DNA from: Clostridia bacterium
GTDB taxonomy: Bacteria; Bacillota; Clostridia; Christensenellales; Borkfalkiaceae
Direction: 5' to 3'
Length of the DNA stretch: 64,000 nt
Assembly: GCA_017468085.1 (NCBI GenBank)
Contig: JAFUJR010000006.1
Coordinates: 1 to 64,000 of the forward strand
Shown here: one piece after another, positions 28,501-37,300 of the stretch
Numbering within the stretch: position 1 is the stretch's first letter
How the letters are laid out: every line of letters starts with the position of its first letter
The notes under the pieces: model-generated
Databases searched by the model: none
Told to the model about the DNA's origin: nothing
What the model saw: the letters and a program-made list of their open reading frames with translations, nothing else
Position numbers and translations under genes: made by a program

Positions 28501-28800
28501 GCGAAGAGTGCGGTCAACGCGGATACGTCGCTTACCGACGAGGAAAAGGCAAAGCTTATCGGACATATCAACGAGGAGTGGATTTCGGTCAAGTTCCTTT
28601 ACGTATACCTCTATTATTCGTCTCTCCTTGACGGTTTGGATGGGGTAACGGTAGACGTTGATACGGCGAAGGCAGAATTTAGAGAAGTGCTCGGTTACGA
28701 TTCTGCGACGGGCACGTATGCAAAGGACGTTGTACTTCGCGAAAAGGCAGGCTGTACGCTTGTAGAGTGGATCGAAAGCGATTTCGAGGCAGACGTTTAA
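22594..28800 (+). CDS. Giant secreted protein: three beta-helix modules fused to DUF4838
   Basis: 2068 residues from ATG 22594 (GAGGTGG just upstream; GTG 22582 is less likely). A type I signal peptide ends near N-A-S-A. Domains in order: an alpha/beta region at about 45-220 with LGFRFLATI and ALTARAYVKY; a BIG2-like domain at about 228-305; beta-helix modules at about 394-638, 732-994 and 1139-1383; and a C-terminal DUF4838 unit from about 1395 with its N-terminal companion domain. The DUF4838 Cys motif is C1713-T-C1715-E-A-C1718. No LPXTG anchor, SLH or lipobox is seen, so retention at the surface is unexplained. The fusion links the repeat modules physically to a possibly catalytic domain. 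Confidence 0.8.
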   Translation: MNTKMNKKIKNTLLATLCCGLLATAGAGVMTGFNASADSVRVKPTGLNTVALTEEINDADLDTFQVYGASTGKKELLGFRFLATIEQSDLALIPNTAEFGTVIIPNRLLGEGELTVDTANALVAPALIDTAAAEVPADGLGYYITLMGETLQAAFPEGLYDTALTARAYVKYTYTANGEEITDYVYSADAMTRSIAYVASRELTDAENAGEDVSGMTHLNNVISQTTTEATLTLGATEIEVGDTTTATLNGATDGVNDYAYNLKSSKETVATINENGEIVAVGGGTTTITANIGTKTVSTPLTVNGEKMSVAFTAGNILYSTQDGEIFMPDGLLDEGETVVSAVGTEDGVDYFEKGKWTALGLTDEENKLNSTRPTSLTVETSEGDLYNVNSLSYAGVIDELSDFPKFFNNTAVPSEYDATTYPAVAPNVYGYYIVTKDLGDGTDELALTQTEATDYQKTNGFNGVLDGAGHTLKFKLTSGGLVGMILGNAVIKNIAIIYEDGTYDSTTKKGGYGVLGYMTNGAPEIRNSYIERTNNLYHQGSVFGIMSRPNAKLILHNTAVHANNTSNQSGWYSNMWINETSTDAYLIYARAAATGWTNVTNFTEVVTGNTLTSDLSTFDTNYWTTTNNQLNWKGLDDMTVSVYDATYVETVEEKAYYSTVSSEMILPEGLLTDGETIVDAKDESGNDYYENGAWQNVALTADEIKANATKDVTLTLETSEGYFYKVSVGSYAGVIDELSDFPKFFDNTAVASEYDAATYPAVAPNVYGYYIVTKDLGSYTGTGDTRVFADELTLTQTAATDYQKTNGFNGVLDGQGHTLKFKLMSGGLVGLVLGNATIQNIAVIYEDGSFISQSEGGGYGVFGYITNGSPVIKNSYIERTNNVSSRSTVWGIMARPNGKLQLNNTVVNGYRVPNDCTWWSNTVISSASTNAYVIHGRANAASQGMATNFTKVYTDAIENGSLEVLLSDIEDASGFDDRYWSKEGGKLIWKGFETVNVSWVNGDTTTVEPVTKGGAIAIPTLPSNMYWSEVEDGSSALSSTIKVNADVTYYAISLDREVKEKALYSTADREFFLPDTMGLNMSEISTITSADGETVYYENGAWNRNFALSGDQINANETMETAIKVYDGTINYYVTVVSYAGVIDELSDFPKFFNNTAVTNTADNAATYPTVAPNTYGYYIVTKDLGTTADELAFTQTESTNYTATNGFNGILDGQGHKVQFKLMSGGLVGMVLGNCTIQNIAIVYEDGTYDSTAKTGGYGVFGYITNGAPVIKNSYIERTNNLYHQGSVFGIMARPNVKLTLHNTAVHANNTSNTSGWYSNMWISSASTNAYLIYARAEATGWPNVTNFTEVTTTNTLTSDLSSFDTNYWNTGNSQLSWKGMTGDAVSSLGTVTPTIKNLVEDSATEYAIVLPTNADATLTTAKDELISFFAEATGATLSVVSDGSYDTYETYISIGNTQTFTNANIALGDINSQGYHIERVNNTIYINGKSSLGCLYGVYGLLENLFGFEQFSEDTYTLKTATTVAATELNVTDSPDFEMHMPSNGALIADATYRNRMRMAQSENELFFQVGDYVLNANESANTGWRVWHNSLEILPYDYWTNGTAVTVKHAEAKPQTPGTITVGQSQAVTSEDGLTTTYTPLDTGLSRKWFAESGNQLCYTAQGDSVAYQAMVAEIVRVMSITLTSSQITNRPDAIYLTLTSEDGNGVCTCEACKEAKNTYGSDVGAVIKLCNDVSAGVQTWMEENPTYKRDNVKVLFFAYNDYVTAPTAGTIEMREDVAVMYAISHYVNFHYDVYEPENDEFRAQFEAWAALTAINNSDFCVWTYTKNFAMYMLRADVYGDYAFFNEQAYYYFAENGVDLWFNQGATDGTSTLSAFEKLNGYIDSKIMWNSENEVGTLIDNWFAAMYGAGADDMFSLYEAQNAAARSVFGITTLGIPTVAMDKSSAKDVLTESVLNTWFGYIDSAKSAVNADTSLTDEEKAKLIGHINEEWISVKFLYVYLYYSSLLDGLDGVTVDVDTAKAEFREVLGYDSATGTYAKDVVLREKAGCTLVEWIESDFEADV
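23773..24505 (+). repeat. Beta-helix module copy 3 of 5
   Basis: First module of the 2068-residue protein. Its second half (the NLYHQGSVFGIM segment) is almost identical to copy 5, suggesting an internal duplication. Confidence 0.75.
24788..25575 (+). repeat. Beta-helix module copy 4 of 5
   Basis: Resembles copy 1 most closely in its central and terminal parts (GGLVGLVLGNA, and the ending KEGGKLIWKGFET against KENGKLIWKGFET), which suggests exchange between the two genes. Confidence 0.75.
26010..26743 (+). repeat. Beta-helix module copy 5 of 5
   Basis: Last module before the DUF4838 part. It shares long stretches with copy 3, including the Tyr-rich end of the ELSDFP segment and NLYHQGSVFGIM. 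Confidence 0.75.
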
Positions 28801-28812
28801 TTAAGGAAAAAT

Positions 28813-30558
28813 ATGAAAGTATCTTTTCAAAATGGACGAATTGTGACGGACGGATATTTACACGAGGACGTCCCTTACGACGTTTCGGCAAACAATTTAA
28901 GCGTTTGCTTTGACGGCAGAGGGGGAATATCCAAGTACTTATCCGTCTCCACAGGACGCAACTACGTAACGCGCTCTACTTTCTGTCTATATAAAGACGG
29001 AGTGCAGTTGGGCGCGTATACGGCAAAACAAACGCGAATGGCAGGACGCTTGCAGGAAATTATTCTGACGGGCGAGGACTATCGCGTAGAAATGAAGCAA
29101 TTTATCACCAAAGACGACGACGCGGTTTTTGTGGAGATGGCGTTCTTTGCAGAAAAAAAGAGCGAATTTACCGTCTTTTACGGCCCGGGTTGGGAAGTGC
29201 CGGCGCTTAGCTGTTCCCGTCCCTGCCCTTACGTGGAGGGGAATATGTTCTTTGAATTCCACGTCGACGTCTGCGGAGAAGAGCGCGTGCAATACGTATA
29301 TTCCTTTAAGGAAGACCAAGCGGCTTGTCAAGGTTTGTTGACGGCGTTTGGGCAGAAATTAGAAACGGCGTATGCGGAGGTGGAAAACGTAGTAATTCCT
29401 GCCTCTGTGCATACGGAAGAAGAAAAAGCGTTGTATTTATCCACCTATTTCTGCGCTCTGCAAAATTATAAGGAATGCGGAAAGTTAAAGGGCTTTGTGG
29501 CGGGTTGCAATTACCTCAATCCCGTACGGACGTATTATCGGGATTCCTATTGGACGGTCTTGCCGATGTACGCGCACGATACGAGCCTCGTAAAAGCGCA
29601 AATCCGCACATTGGCGCACGGTATTGCGGAGGACGGTTGTTGTCCTTCGGCGGTCAAGCAAGATTTTTCCGCTTTTTGGGGCGGACATTACGACAGTCCT
29701 TCCTTCTTCGTGATGATGACGTACGATTACGTCAATCATTCGGGCGACCTGCCTTTCTTGCAGGAGGAGATCAACGGAAAGCGGGTGCTGGATTTGTGCC
29801 GTTTGGCGCTGAAAAAGCAAATGGAGCGCACGGACGAAACGGGTCTGCTTTACAAGGAGGGACCTTTCAATAAGCTGGATTGGGCGGACGAGGTCAACCG
29901 CAACGGCTACGTTACTTACGACGAGGCGTTGTATTACCGCGCGCTGTATTGCATGGATAAACTTTTGACGGCTTGCGGTGAGGACGGCAGTTTTTACCGT
30001 CGGCAGGCAGAGAAAGTAAAGTTGGCAATCAACAGCATTTTGTGGGACGAAGGAAAGGGCTATTACGTCAACTACGTAGACGGGGATTTTACCGAAGACA
30101 ACCTTTCCGTCGATACGGTGCTCACGGCTCTGTTCGGCATAGCGGATAAAGAACGCGCGGACAGAATGCTTTGCGCGATGGAAAACCTGCTCGAAACCAA
30201 AAATAATCACTTGCAGCAAGCAGGCGATTACGGCGTGATGTGCGTATATCCGTTTTATAAGCGGATGGGGGCGGCGTACTGGAAGTCGTCGCAGGATTAC
30301 GAATATCATAACGGCGGAAATTGGCCGTATTGGTCGGCAATCTACGCATACGCGAAGTATTTGGCGGGCAAGGAGTACCGTTATCCGTTAGAAAGCTGGT
30401 TTTCCTACAATTTGCACAAAGGGATTTTTACCCCCATCGAATATTTTTCGCCTTGCAGAAAGAGCGGCTCTACCTTACAGGCATGGAGCGGCGCTGCGGC
30501 GTTTGTGTTTGATTTTATCGGCAAACCGTCCTTCTTTGATGGGGCGTATTTGAAATAA
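28813..30558 (+). CDS. Six-hairpin (alpha/alpha barrel) glycosidase-like protein
   Basis: 581 residues, no signal peptide, so cytoplasmic. The first 190 residues form a beta-sandwich. The rest has the Trp/Tyr-rich helical hairpins of (alpha/alpha)6 glycosidases such as GH63, GH78 and related families: YYRDSYWTVLPMY, then ALYYRALYCMDKLL, ILWDEGKGYYVNY, and near the end YHNGGNWPYWSAIYAYAKY. The acidic residues in RDSYW and in the NKLDWADE region are candidate catalytic groups. I cannot fix the GH family. It starts 12 bases after the giant DUF4838 fusion and precedes the second importer set, so it probably acts on the imported product. Confidence 0.7.
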   Translation: MKVSFQNGRIVTDGYLHEDVPYDVSANNLSVCFDGRGGISKYLSVSTGRNYVTRSTFCLYKDGVQLGAYTAKQTRMAGRLQEIILTGEDYRVEMKQFITKDDDAVFVEMAFFAEKKSEFTVFYGPGWEVPALSCSRPCPYVEGNMFFEFHVDVCGEERVQYVYSFKEDQAACQGLLTAFGQKLETAYAEVENVVIPASVHTEEEKALYLSTYFCALQNYKECGKLKGFVAGCNYLNPVRTYYRDSYWTVLPMYAHDTSLVKAQIRTLAHGIAEDGCCPSAVKQDFSAFWGGHYDSPSFFVMMTYDYVNHSGDLPFLQEEINGKRVLDLCRLALKKQMERTDETGLLYKEGPFNKLDWADEVNRNGYVTYDEALYYRALYCMDKLLTACGEDGSFYRRQAEKVKLAINSILWDEGKGYYVNYVDGDFTEDNLSVDTVLTALFGIADKERADRMLCAMENLLETKNNHLQQAGDYGVMCVYPFYKRMGAAYWKSSQDYEYHNGGNWPYWSAIYAYAKYLAGKEYRYPLESWFSYNLHKGIFTPIEYFSPCRKSGSTLQAWSGAAAFVFDFIGKPSFFDGAYLK

Positions 30559-30582
30559 GAAAAAATAGAAGGAGATATATTT

Positions 30583-32322
30583 ATGAAAAAGACAAGAGTG
30601 TTCGCTACGGCGCTTTCCGCTTGCTTGCTTTTCAGCGCGTTTGGCGGCTTGACGGCTTGCGGAGGAAGCAGTGAGGACAAGGGCTACGTATACAACGTTC
30701 CGGGCAAAAATAAGTTGGAAATCAGGGTGGAAAACTTCGGTATGGGCCCCGGCACCGTTTGGCTGGAAGAAACGGCAGACCGTTTTGCGAAAGAAGTATT
30801 GGAAAAGCAATACGGCGACAAGGTTGGCGTGTATATCAAAATTGAAGAAAACAGCCAACAGAACACGGCGGCTATGGCAAGCGACGGTACGCATATCTAT
30901 TTTGACGAACGTGCCTCCGACCCTCAAAGTTTAATGAGAAGCAATTTACTTTTAAACCTTGACGATATCGTAAAAGACGAAACGAGAGTAGGCGGTTCGT
31001 TGGCAAGCAATATTTTTGAGGCGGCTAAGGGCGGTATTACGGACGAAAACGGCAGTTACTACGCGTTGCCCCACTACGAATTCTATCCCGGTATCGCATA
31101 CAACCGCACGACGTTCGATTCCTTAAAGGCGTACTTTGCGGCTGAGGACGAGGACGTGGTTTATACGTATACGTGCAAATATGGCGAAGCGAATTTTATC
31201 GACGACCTTACCGCGAAGAAGTCGGCGGGACCTGACGGTGAATTTAAAACGGAAGACGACGGCTTACCCTGCTCGTTGGAAGAGTTTATTATTCTTTGCG
31301 ATTATATCAAGGAGGAAAGCTACAAAAAAATTTCGCCTATCACGGTTTCGGGTGCCTATTATTACGACTATCCCGATTATATGCTCATGGGCGTTTGGGC
31401 TGCTTTGGCTGGCGCAGAGCAGATGCGCAATTATTACGATTGCACGGGCGAAATCGAGGTGATAGAACGTGTAAACGGCGAGCTTCAATTTGAAGACGAA
31501 CCCTTGTTCGAGGGTATCGATTACGTGAAGAAGCCCAAAACCAAGATGGTAACGATGGCGGAAGACGGCTCCGACGGTTGGATGGGCAACGACATGGTTG
31601 CTAAATATTACGCGATGGCATTGCTTGACGTTATTTGGCACGAAGGGTTCTTCTCTGCTTCCGCGCAATCGCAAAAAGACCACTGGAATACCCATATGGA
31701 TCTTTACTTGGACGGCAAGGGCACGACGAACAATTCCGCTATGCTTATCGAGGGCAGCTACTGGTATAACGAATCCAACGAAAAGGGCGGGTTTGATAAG
31801 TACGAACGCTACGTGGGTAAAGACCGCGAGGATTTGGACGTAGCTTGGATGAGCCTTCCCACCAGCGTAAAGACGGAAGGCGCGGTAGGCAAAGACGCTT
31901 GCTTCTTAGATTGCGGCTTGTCTTACGCGATGGTAAACGGCAATATTGCAAACAACGAAGTGTTGAAAAACGCTTGCCTTGAATTCTTGGCGTTCTGCTA
32001 TTCCGAGCAAGAGCTTAAAAACTTCACGATGAAGACGGGACTTGCAAGATCGATCAAGTACGAGCTTTCCGAAACGGACAAGGGTAATATGAGTATTTAC
32101 GCAAGCCGTTTGTGGGAATCAAGAGATAACGTGGCGGGTTCTAACCTCGTTGCATGGTCGGGCACGTCCAGCATTTTCCCGTTGGTGAAGACGAGAATTA
32201 AGCTCGATTTGAACTGCGGCGTACTCGGCGACGGCGAAATTAAGACGGCTATTCTTTTGAAAGAGCACGACGCAGATACCGTATTTGACATGTGTAGTTT
32301 GTACGGCGATTGGGATTATTAA
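30583..32322 (+). CDS. Sugar ABC transporter substrate-binding lipoprotein, second copy
   Basis: 579 residues. The lipobox L-T-A-C predicts lipidation at Cys26. Size and architecture parallel the 588-residue protein at 307, including an inserted loop GPDGEFKTEDDG (about 216-227) whose acidic spacing resembles a calcium loop. Overall sequence is clearly diverged from the first copy, so it likely has a different ligand. A strong GAAGGAG precedes the ATG. A stem-loop lies between its stop and the next gene. It is followed by two permeases, a ~1,000-residue exported protein and a DUF4838 lipoprotein, in the same order as the first cassette. Confidence 0.88.
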   Translation: MKKTRVFATALSACLLFSAFGGLTACGGSSEDKGYVYNVPGKNKLEIRVENFGMGPGTVWLEETADRFAKEVLEKQYGDKVGVYIKIEENSQQNTAAMASDGTHIYFDERASDPQSLMRSNLLLNLDDIVKDETRVGGSLASNIFEAAKGGITDENGSYYALPHYEFYPGIAYNRTTFDSLKAYFAAEDEDVVYTYTCKYGEANFIDDLTAKKSAGPDGEFKTEDDGLPCSLEEFIILCDYIKEESYKKISPITVSGAYYYDYPDYMLMGVWAALAGAEQMRNYYDCTGEIEVIERVNGELQFEDEPLFEGIDYVKKPKTKMVTMAEDGSDGWMGNDMVAKYYAMALLDVIWHEGFFSASAQSQKDHWNTHMDLYLDGKGTTNNSAMLIEGSYWYNESNEKGGFDKYERYVGKDREDLDVAWMSLPTSVKTEGAVGKDACFLDCGLSYAMVNGNIANNEVLKNACLEFLAFCYSEQELKNFTMKTGLARSIKYELSETDKGNMSIYASRLWESRDNVAGSNLVAWSGTSSIFPLVKTRIKLDLNCGVLGDGEIKTAILLKEHDADTVFDMCSLYGDWDY

Positions 32323-32346
32323 CAACGAACGATATAATTAGCGGCT

Positions 32347-32368
32347 GTGCCGAAAAACCTTTCGGCAC
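32347..32368 (+). other. Stem-loop between binding-protein and permease genes
   Basis: GTGCCGAAA (32347-32355) pairs perfectly with TTTCGGCAC (32360-32368) around AACC, with no T-run. Such hairpins after binding-protein genes commonly protect the upstream mRNA or trim transcription into the permeases, giving excess binding protein. That role here is inferred. Confidence 0.6.
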
Positions 32369-32400
32369 GGCGCGCTAAAAAGAACTCTGGGGGCTATTTT

Positions 32401-33363
32401 ATGGGAGCAAGTACAACTGCAAGCGGAAAGAAATTTCAAACGCGCAAGCAGAGAAGATTGGTTTTTTATATCTTGATGTTTGCGTTGCCGCTTTTGCAAT
32501 TTGCAATTTTTTATCTTTACGTAAACTTCAATTCGTTTATAATCGCGTTCCAAGAAAGAACAAAAGATTTTGAAATCGTTGCCACGGGCGACAATTTCGC
32601 GGAAGCGTTTAAATATTTTTTCAGTGCAAAGGGAGGGAGAATGTTATGGAATTCCCTGCAACTTTTGCTCTGTCAGCTTTTGATAGCAACGCCGCTTGGC
32701 TTGCTGTTCAGTTATTACATCGCAAAGGGGAAAAAGGGCGCGGGGTTTTTTAGAGTTATGCTCTATCTTCCGCAGGTGCTTTCCATGGTCGTTTTGGCGG
32801 CGCTTTTCCAAGTTATCGTCAACGAGGTGTATCCCATTCTTGCAAAGGATTGGTTTTCCGCCGAAAACGCAGGGCCGTTGCTCTCGTCGAGTACGAACTC
32901 CGTTTCTGTGAAGTTTTACACGGCGCTCGTGTTTACGCTGTGGTTTTCTTTCGGTGCAAACGTCCTTATTTATACGGGCGCAATGAGCGGTATCGACCAA
33001 TCCATCGTCGAATCAGCCTCGCTCGACGGCGTAACGACCTTCCAAGAATTTTGGTACATTTACGTGCCCATCATCTTCCCGACGATCACGACCTTCCTTT
33101 TGACGAGTATCGCGGGGATATTCAACAACCAAATGAGTTTGCACCTCTTCTTCGGTAACGACGGAAACGTGCCCGTATTCGCGTATTATTTCTACCGCAT
33201 GGCGGCGAAAAACACCTATGCGAGCCAAGATATTTACGCCGATTCCGGTTATATGACGTTGGGCGAGCTTGCCGCGCTCGGTTTGATTGCGACGGCGATT
33301 TTGGTGCCGGTTACCTTGTTGGTGAAGAAGGCGCTGGAAAAGTACGGACCAAGGGTTGATTAA
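32401..33363 (+). CDS. Sugar ABC transporter permease, MalF/UgpA-like, second copy
   Basis: 320 residues. The ATG at 32401 is preceded by a G-rich site (CTGGGGG). The open frame back to 32347 runs through the stem-loop and is not used. Six membrane segments are expected, the first at about 20-45. The EAA loop is at about 200-222 (ESASLDG, then VPIIFPT). The C-terminus ends KYGPRVD, like its counterpart at 2087. It forms the channel with the 33376 permease. No ATPase is encoded nearby. Confidence 0.9.
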   Translation: MGASTTASGKKFQTRKQRRLVFYILMFALPLLQFAIFYLYVNFNSFIIAFQERTKDFEIVATGDNFAEAFKYFFSAKGGRMLWNSLQLLLCQLLIATPLGLLFSYYIAKGKKGAGFFRVMLYLPQVLSMVVLAALFQVIVNEVYPILAKDWFSAENAGPLLSSSTNSVSVKFYTALVFTLWFSFGANVLIYTGAMSGIDQSIVESASLDGVTTFQEFWYIYVPIIFPTITTFLLTSIAGIFNNQMSLHLFFGNDGNVPVFAYYFYRMAAKNTYASQDIYADSGYMTLGELAALGLIATAILVPVTLLVKKALEKYGPRVD

Positions 33364-33375
33364 GGGGGAACGGAT

Positions 33376-34335
33376 ATGAAGAAAACGAAAACAAAATTTT
33401 CAGTTACCTCCCTTATTATCGCGGTGATGCTTTCGCTTTATGCAATTTCTTTAATCCTTTTGATGGGCTGGGGGATCATCAGCTCCTTTAAATCGGACGA
33501 CGACTTTGTGTTTAACGGAAATATTCTCGGACTGCCCGACTTAAACGCGTGGGGCGCAAAAGAGGCGTTGGCGTTCGGTAATTATCGGAAGATACTCTTT
33601 GGCGCGAGCTTCAAATTTGAGTCTATTGACGCAAGCTATTACTCGGTATTTTTCGGATATATCGAAAATACGCCTGCAAAAACCTTTGCGTTTGGGGATT
33701 TCATTTTTAATTCCCTTATGTACTCGGTTATCTGCTCGTTTGTTCATGCGTTCGTCGCGTTTACCTGCGCTTATCTTTGCGCGAAGTATAAATTCCGTTT
33801 TAGCGAAATTATATACGTCGTCATGCTTGTCGTTATGGCGATTCCCATCGTCGGCTCATCGCCGTCTATGATGTCCGTTTTGCGCGACTTGGGTATTTAC
33901 GATACGATATTCTCTATGGTAGCCCTCAACCTTAATTTTACGGGCGTATATTTCTTCGTGTTCTACGCGCATTTCAAAGGCTTGTCGGATACGTATATGG
34001 AAGCGGCGGAAATCGACGGCGCGTCGCAAATCGGTATCTTTTTTAGGATTATCTTCCCGCTCTGTGCAAAGGTGTTCTTCACGGTATTCCTGTTGCAATT
34101 TATTCAGACTTGGAACGATTATCAAACGCCGCTGTTGTATTACCCCAACCATCCCACCTTATCCTACGCAGTATTCAAAATGATGCGCAACACGGAAGGG
34201 GGCGGTATGGAAGACCAAAACGTACCCACCCGCGTTGCAGGATGTATGGTGCTTGCCGTACCTATTTTCACGATGTTCGTAGCTTGTAATAAGCTGCTTA
34301 TGGGCAACCTGACGATGGGCGGCTTGAAAGAATAA
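33376..34335 (+). CDS. Sugar ABC transporter permease, MalG/UgpE-like, second copy
   Basis: 319 residues with six membrane segments and an EAA loop at about 205-226 (EAAEIDGA, then IIFPL). The C-terminus ends MGGLKE, as in MalG-like subunits. AAGGGGGAA precedes the ATG. It is slightly longer than the copy at 3033 because of an extended periplasm-side segment after the first membrane helix. It partners with the 32401 permease and the lipoprotein at 30583. Confidence 0.9.
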   Translation: MKKTKTKFSVTSLIIAVMLSLYAISLILLMGWGIISSFKSDDDFVFNGNILGLPDLNAWGAKEALAFGNYRKILFGASFKFESIDASYYSVFFGYIENTPAKTFAFGDFIFNSLMYSVICSFVHAFVAFTCAYLCAKYKFRFSEIIYVVMLVVMAIPIVGSSPSMMSVLRDLGIYDTIFSMVALNLNFTGVYFFVFYAHFKGLSDTYMEAAEIDGASQIGIFFRIIFPLCAKVFFTVFLLQFIQTWNDYQTPLLYYPNHPTLSYAVFKMMRNTEGGGMEDQNVPTRVAGCMVLAVPIFTMFVACNKLLMGNLTMGGLKE

Positions 34336-34359
34336 TCGCTTTTATTAAGAGGTAAGAAA

Positions 34360-37300
34360 ATGACGAAAAAAATCAAAATATTGTGCTTAACGCTGTGCGG
34401 CGCCGCCGTTTTGGGACTTGGCGCATTTGCAACGGTAAACATGCAAAATGCGGGGGCGGAAACGGAGCTTATCGTACCCGAAGAATACGTGTTGGCGGAG
34501 GAGTATCTTTACGGCGATACGTTGATCGTTCCCACGCCGTCGAGCGTAAGTATTAAATCAGGGAACACGGAAACTGCGGCGGTCAGCGTCGTTTTGCGCG
34601 GACCTGACGGCGTAGCAAAGGGCGAAGGCAGTTATACCTTGGATAAAATGGGGTATTACGAGCTTACGTATTACAACGCAAACGGGATTTCGGCGACGCA
34701 GACCTTTGTCGTTAACAAAAATAACTACGGGCTTGGCGAAGGCGCTTCGGCAACCTACGTAACCGATTTGCTCGGCGAAACGGGAAAAACGGGCATTGAC
34801 GTTACGTTGAAGGACGGCAGCTCGTTTACCTTCAACAAAACCGTCAACTTAAACGATTTTGCGGGGCAAGAGCTGGAGGTTTGCAAAATCTTCCCGATGT
34901 TTAGAACAAGCGAAAACGAAAACCCCGACGCGTCCACCGTTTCCGTCAAGGTCGTGGATTGCTACGACCCTACCAAATTCGTAGAATTCTATATTTGGTG
35001 CGGCGAGGCGGGTCAAGGCGTTTATTATATGGGCGCTGGCGCAAGCACGCAAAACTTTACGGGCTTGGAGCAAAATTTCAATCGTCCCCACGAAATGACG
35101 GAAGAATACAACGGCGAATTTTATAAAATTCACCGCCCGCAACGCTATCAATCCAAGACGGCTTGGGGTACGGGTATGGGTTGCAGGGATAATGCAACTA
35201 TGCTCGGGCAAGACGGTATGACCCTTTTCTGGGATTTGGAAAATCATCAAATCAAGGCAAAGAGCAACTCGATCCGCTTGATCACCGACATCGACGCCCC
35301 CGAAATTTACGGCTTGAACGTGTTGGATTACGATACTTTCTTCACGACGGGCGAAGTATATTTGAATATTGAGGTCTATAACTACACGAAGTCCGCCTTC
35401 AATTTCGGCGTGGAAAAAATCTTCGGCATGAGCGGCGAAGAATTGCAAAACAGCAAGATCGTCGACGCAAAAGCGCCCGATGTTTCCGTTGGCATCGAAG
35501 CAACGGAGAACAACACGATTTATCTGCAAAAGGGTGAACCCGTCGTCTTACCTACGATAGAAAGAGTTATCGACGCCAACTACTACGGCAAAACGTATTT
35601 GGAAGTATACCGTAATTACGGCAAATACGGGCAAGCGCTGTTAAACGTGGAAAACGGCGTATTCGTGCCCGATTTGGCGGGCAACTACACGGCGGTATAT
35701 TCGGCTGTGGACGGTTACGGTAACGAGGGGAAATTCCTGCTCGATATGGTGGTCGTGGACGAACAGAATATCGTTTACACGCCCACGGCGTTGAATACGA
35801 TGGTTGCCGCGCAGGCCAACGTCATTCCTTATATTCAAGCAAGCGGACTTAATAAGGCTGTTCAAACGACGGTTGTTGTAACTGCGCCCAACGGCGAAGA
35901 AACGGAAGTCGCGGATAACGGCGTGGACGGCTATACGTATATTCCTACGCATGTAGGCGAGTATACGATCAGCTATATTTTCAAAGACAACGTCTACGAA
36001 GAAACGTACGCCTACACCGTAGCGTGCGAGGATAAAAACGCGGCGATTTTTCAAAAAGCGTTCGCATTCCCGTCCTATTTCATCAAAGGCGCTTCCTATA
36101 CGATTGCGCCCGTAGCGGCTTATACGGCAGGGGACGGTCAGTTTAAAGAAAACAAGGCGAGCGTGAGCGTTTCGGTGGACGGCGGCAGTTATCAGCCTCT
36201 TACCGACGCGCAAATGGAAGAATATAAAGTGGAAGCAAATTCAAGCATTCGCTTTAAGGCAAGCTACGGCGAAAGTTTTATCGAATCGGATTTGTATTCC
36301 GTCGTGGACGTCGGTTACGGCAAGAAGACGTCGGAAAAGCAATACTTGAATTATTGGCAGGGGAATTATTCGTCTGCAACGATGTTGTCGGAGGGCGCGC
36401 AATACGAGTTCGACGGCGACGGAACGCTGCAGTTTGTCAACGTGGTTTCCAGCGCGAACTTCAATGCGAAATTTGCTTTGCAAGCGCAATCGGCGGAAAA
36501 GGTAACCTTTACCTTGCGCGACGCACGCGACCCTTCGGGCAGTTACGTTACGTATACCTATCAAACGCAAAGCGCCACCAACGTAACCTTGCACGTTCAG
36601 CAATACGAGGATAACAAGCTTGTTTTGGATAGAAATATTTTGACCAAGCATAAGGCGTTGGCGGGCGAATTTACGTTTGCATATTCTTCGCTCGGTATGA
36701 CTTTAGACGACTTGCTTGTGGAAGGGGTAAAAGCGTTTAACGAGGACAACGCGTTGTTGGAAATTGTAATTTCCGGCGCGACGTCTGCCGCTTCGATCAC
36801 CGTTTCGCAGTTGAATTATCAAACCTTCTCCAAGTCCGTTCGTGAAAGCATACCGCAAATCGTATTCCAAACGCCCAACGGCGCGTTGGAAAGAAACGCT
36901 GTATACGAAATTTCCCCTTGTTACGGGAGCTCGGTGTTTAGTACGGTGTTGGCAAAGGACGTGAAATTGACGGTAGTTGCGCCCGACGGTAAGGTGGCGA
37001 AGTCGGTGGATAACGTAACCTTAGAAAACGTAGCGGCTGACAAAATTTATCAGTTAAAACTTGCGCAAGTCGGTCAATACCGTATCGTCTATGAGGCGAC
37101 TTGCCTTGTATCTACAAGAAACGGACAAGAAGGGTTGTCGAATAGCGATTATTATATCCTCAACGTAAGCGAAGGGGTCGCGCCTACCGTTAAGTTCAAG
37201 GACGGCTCTAACTCGCAAACGGTTGTCAACGTCAAGGTGGGCAGCACGCATGATGTAAAAGCTTTTACCGTATCCGACAACGTAACGGCAAAAGATAACA

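Noticed and set aside
27541-28566. 341-codon minus-strand frame
   Set aside because: Antisense to the DUF4838 part of the same gene; Arg/Val/Cys-rich with no domain pattern.
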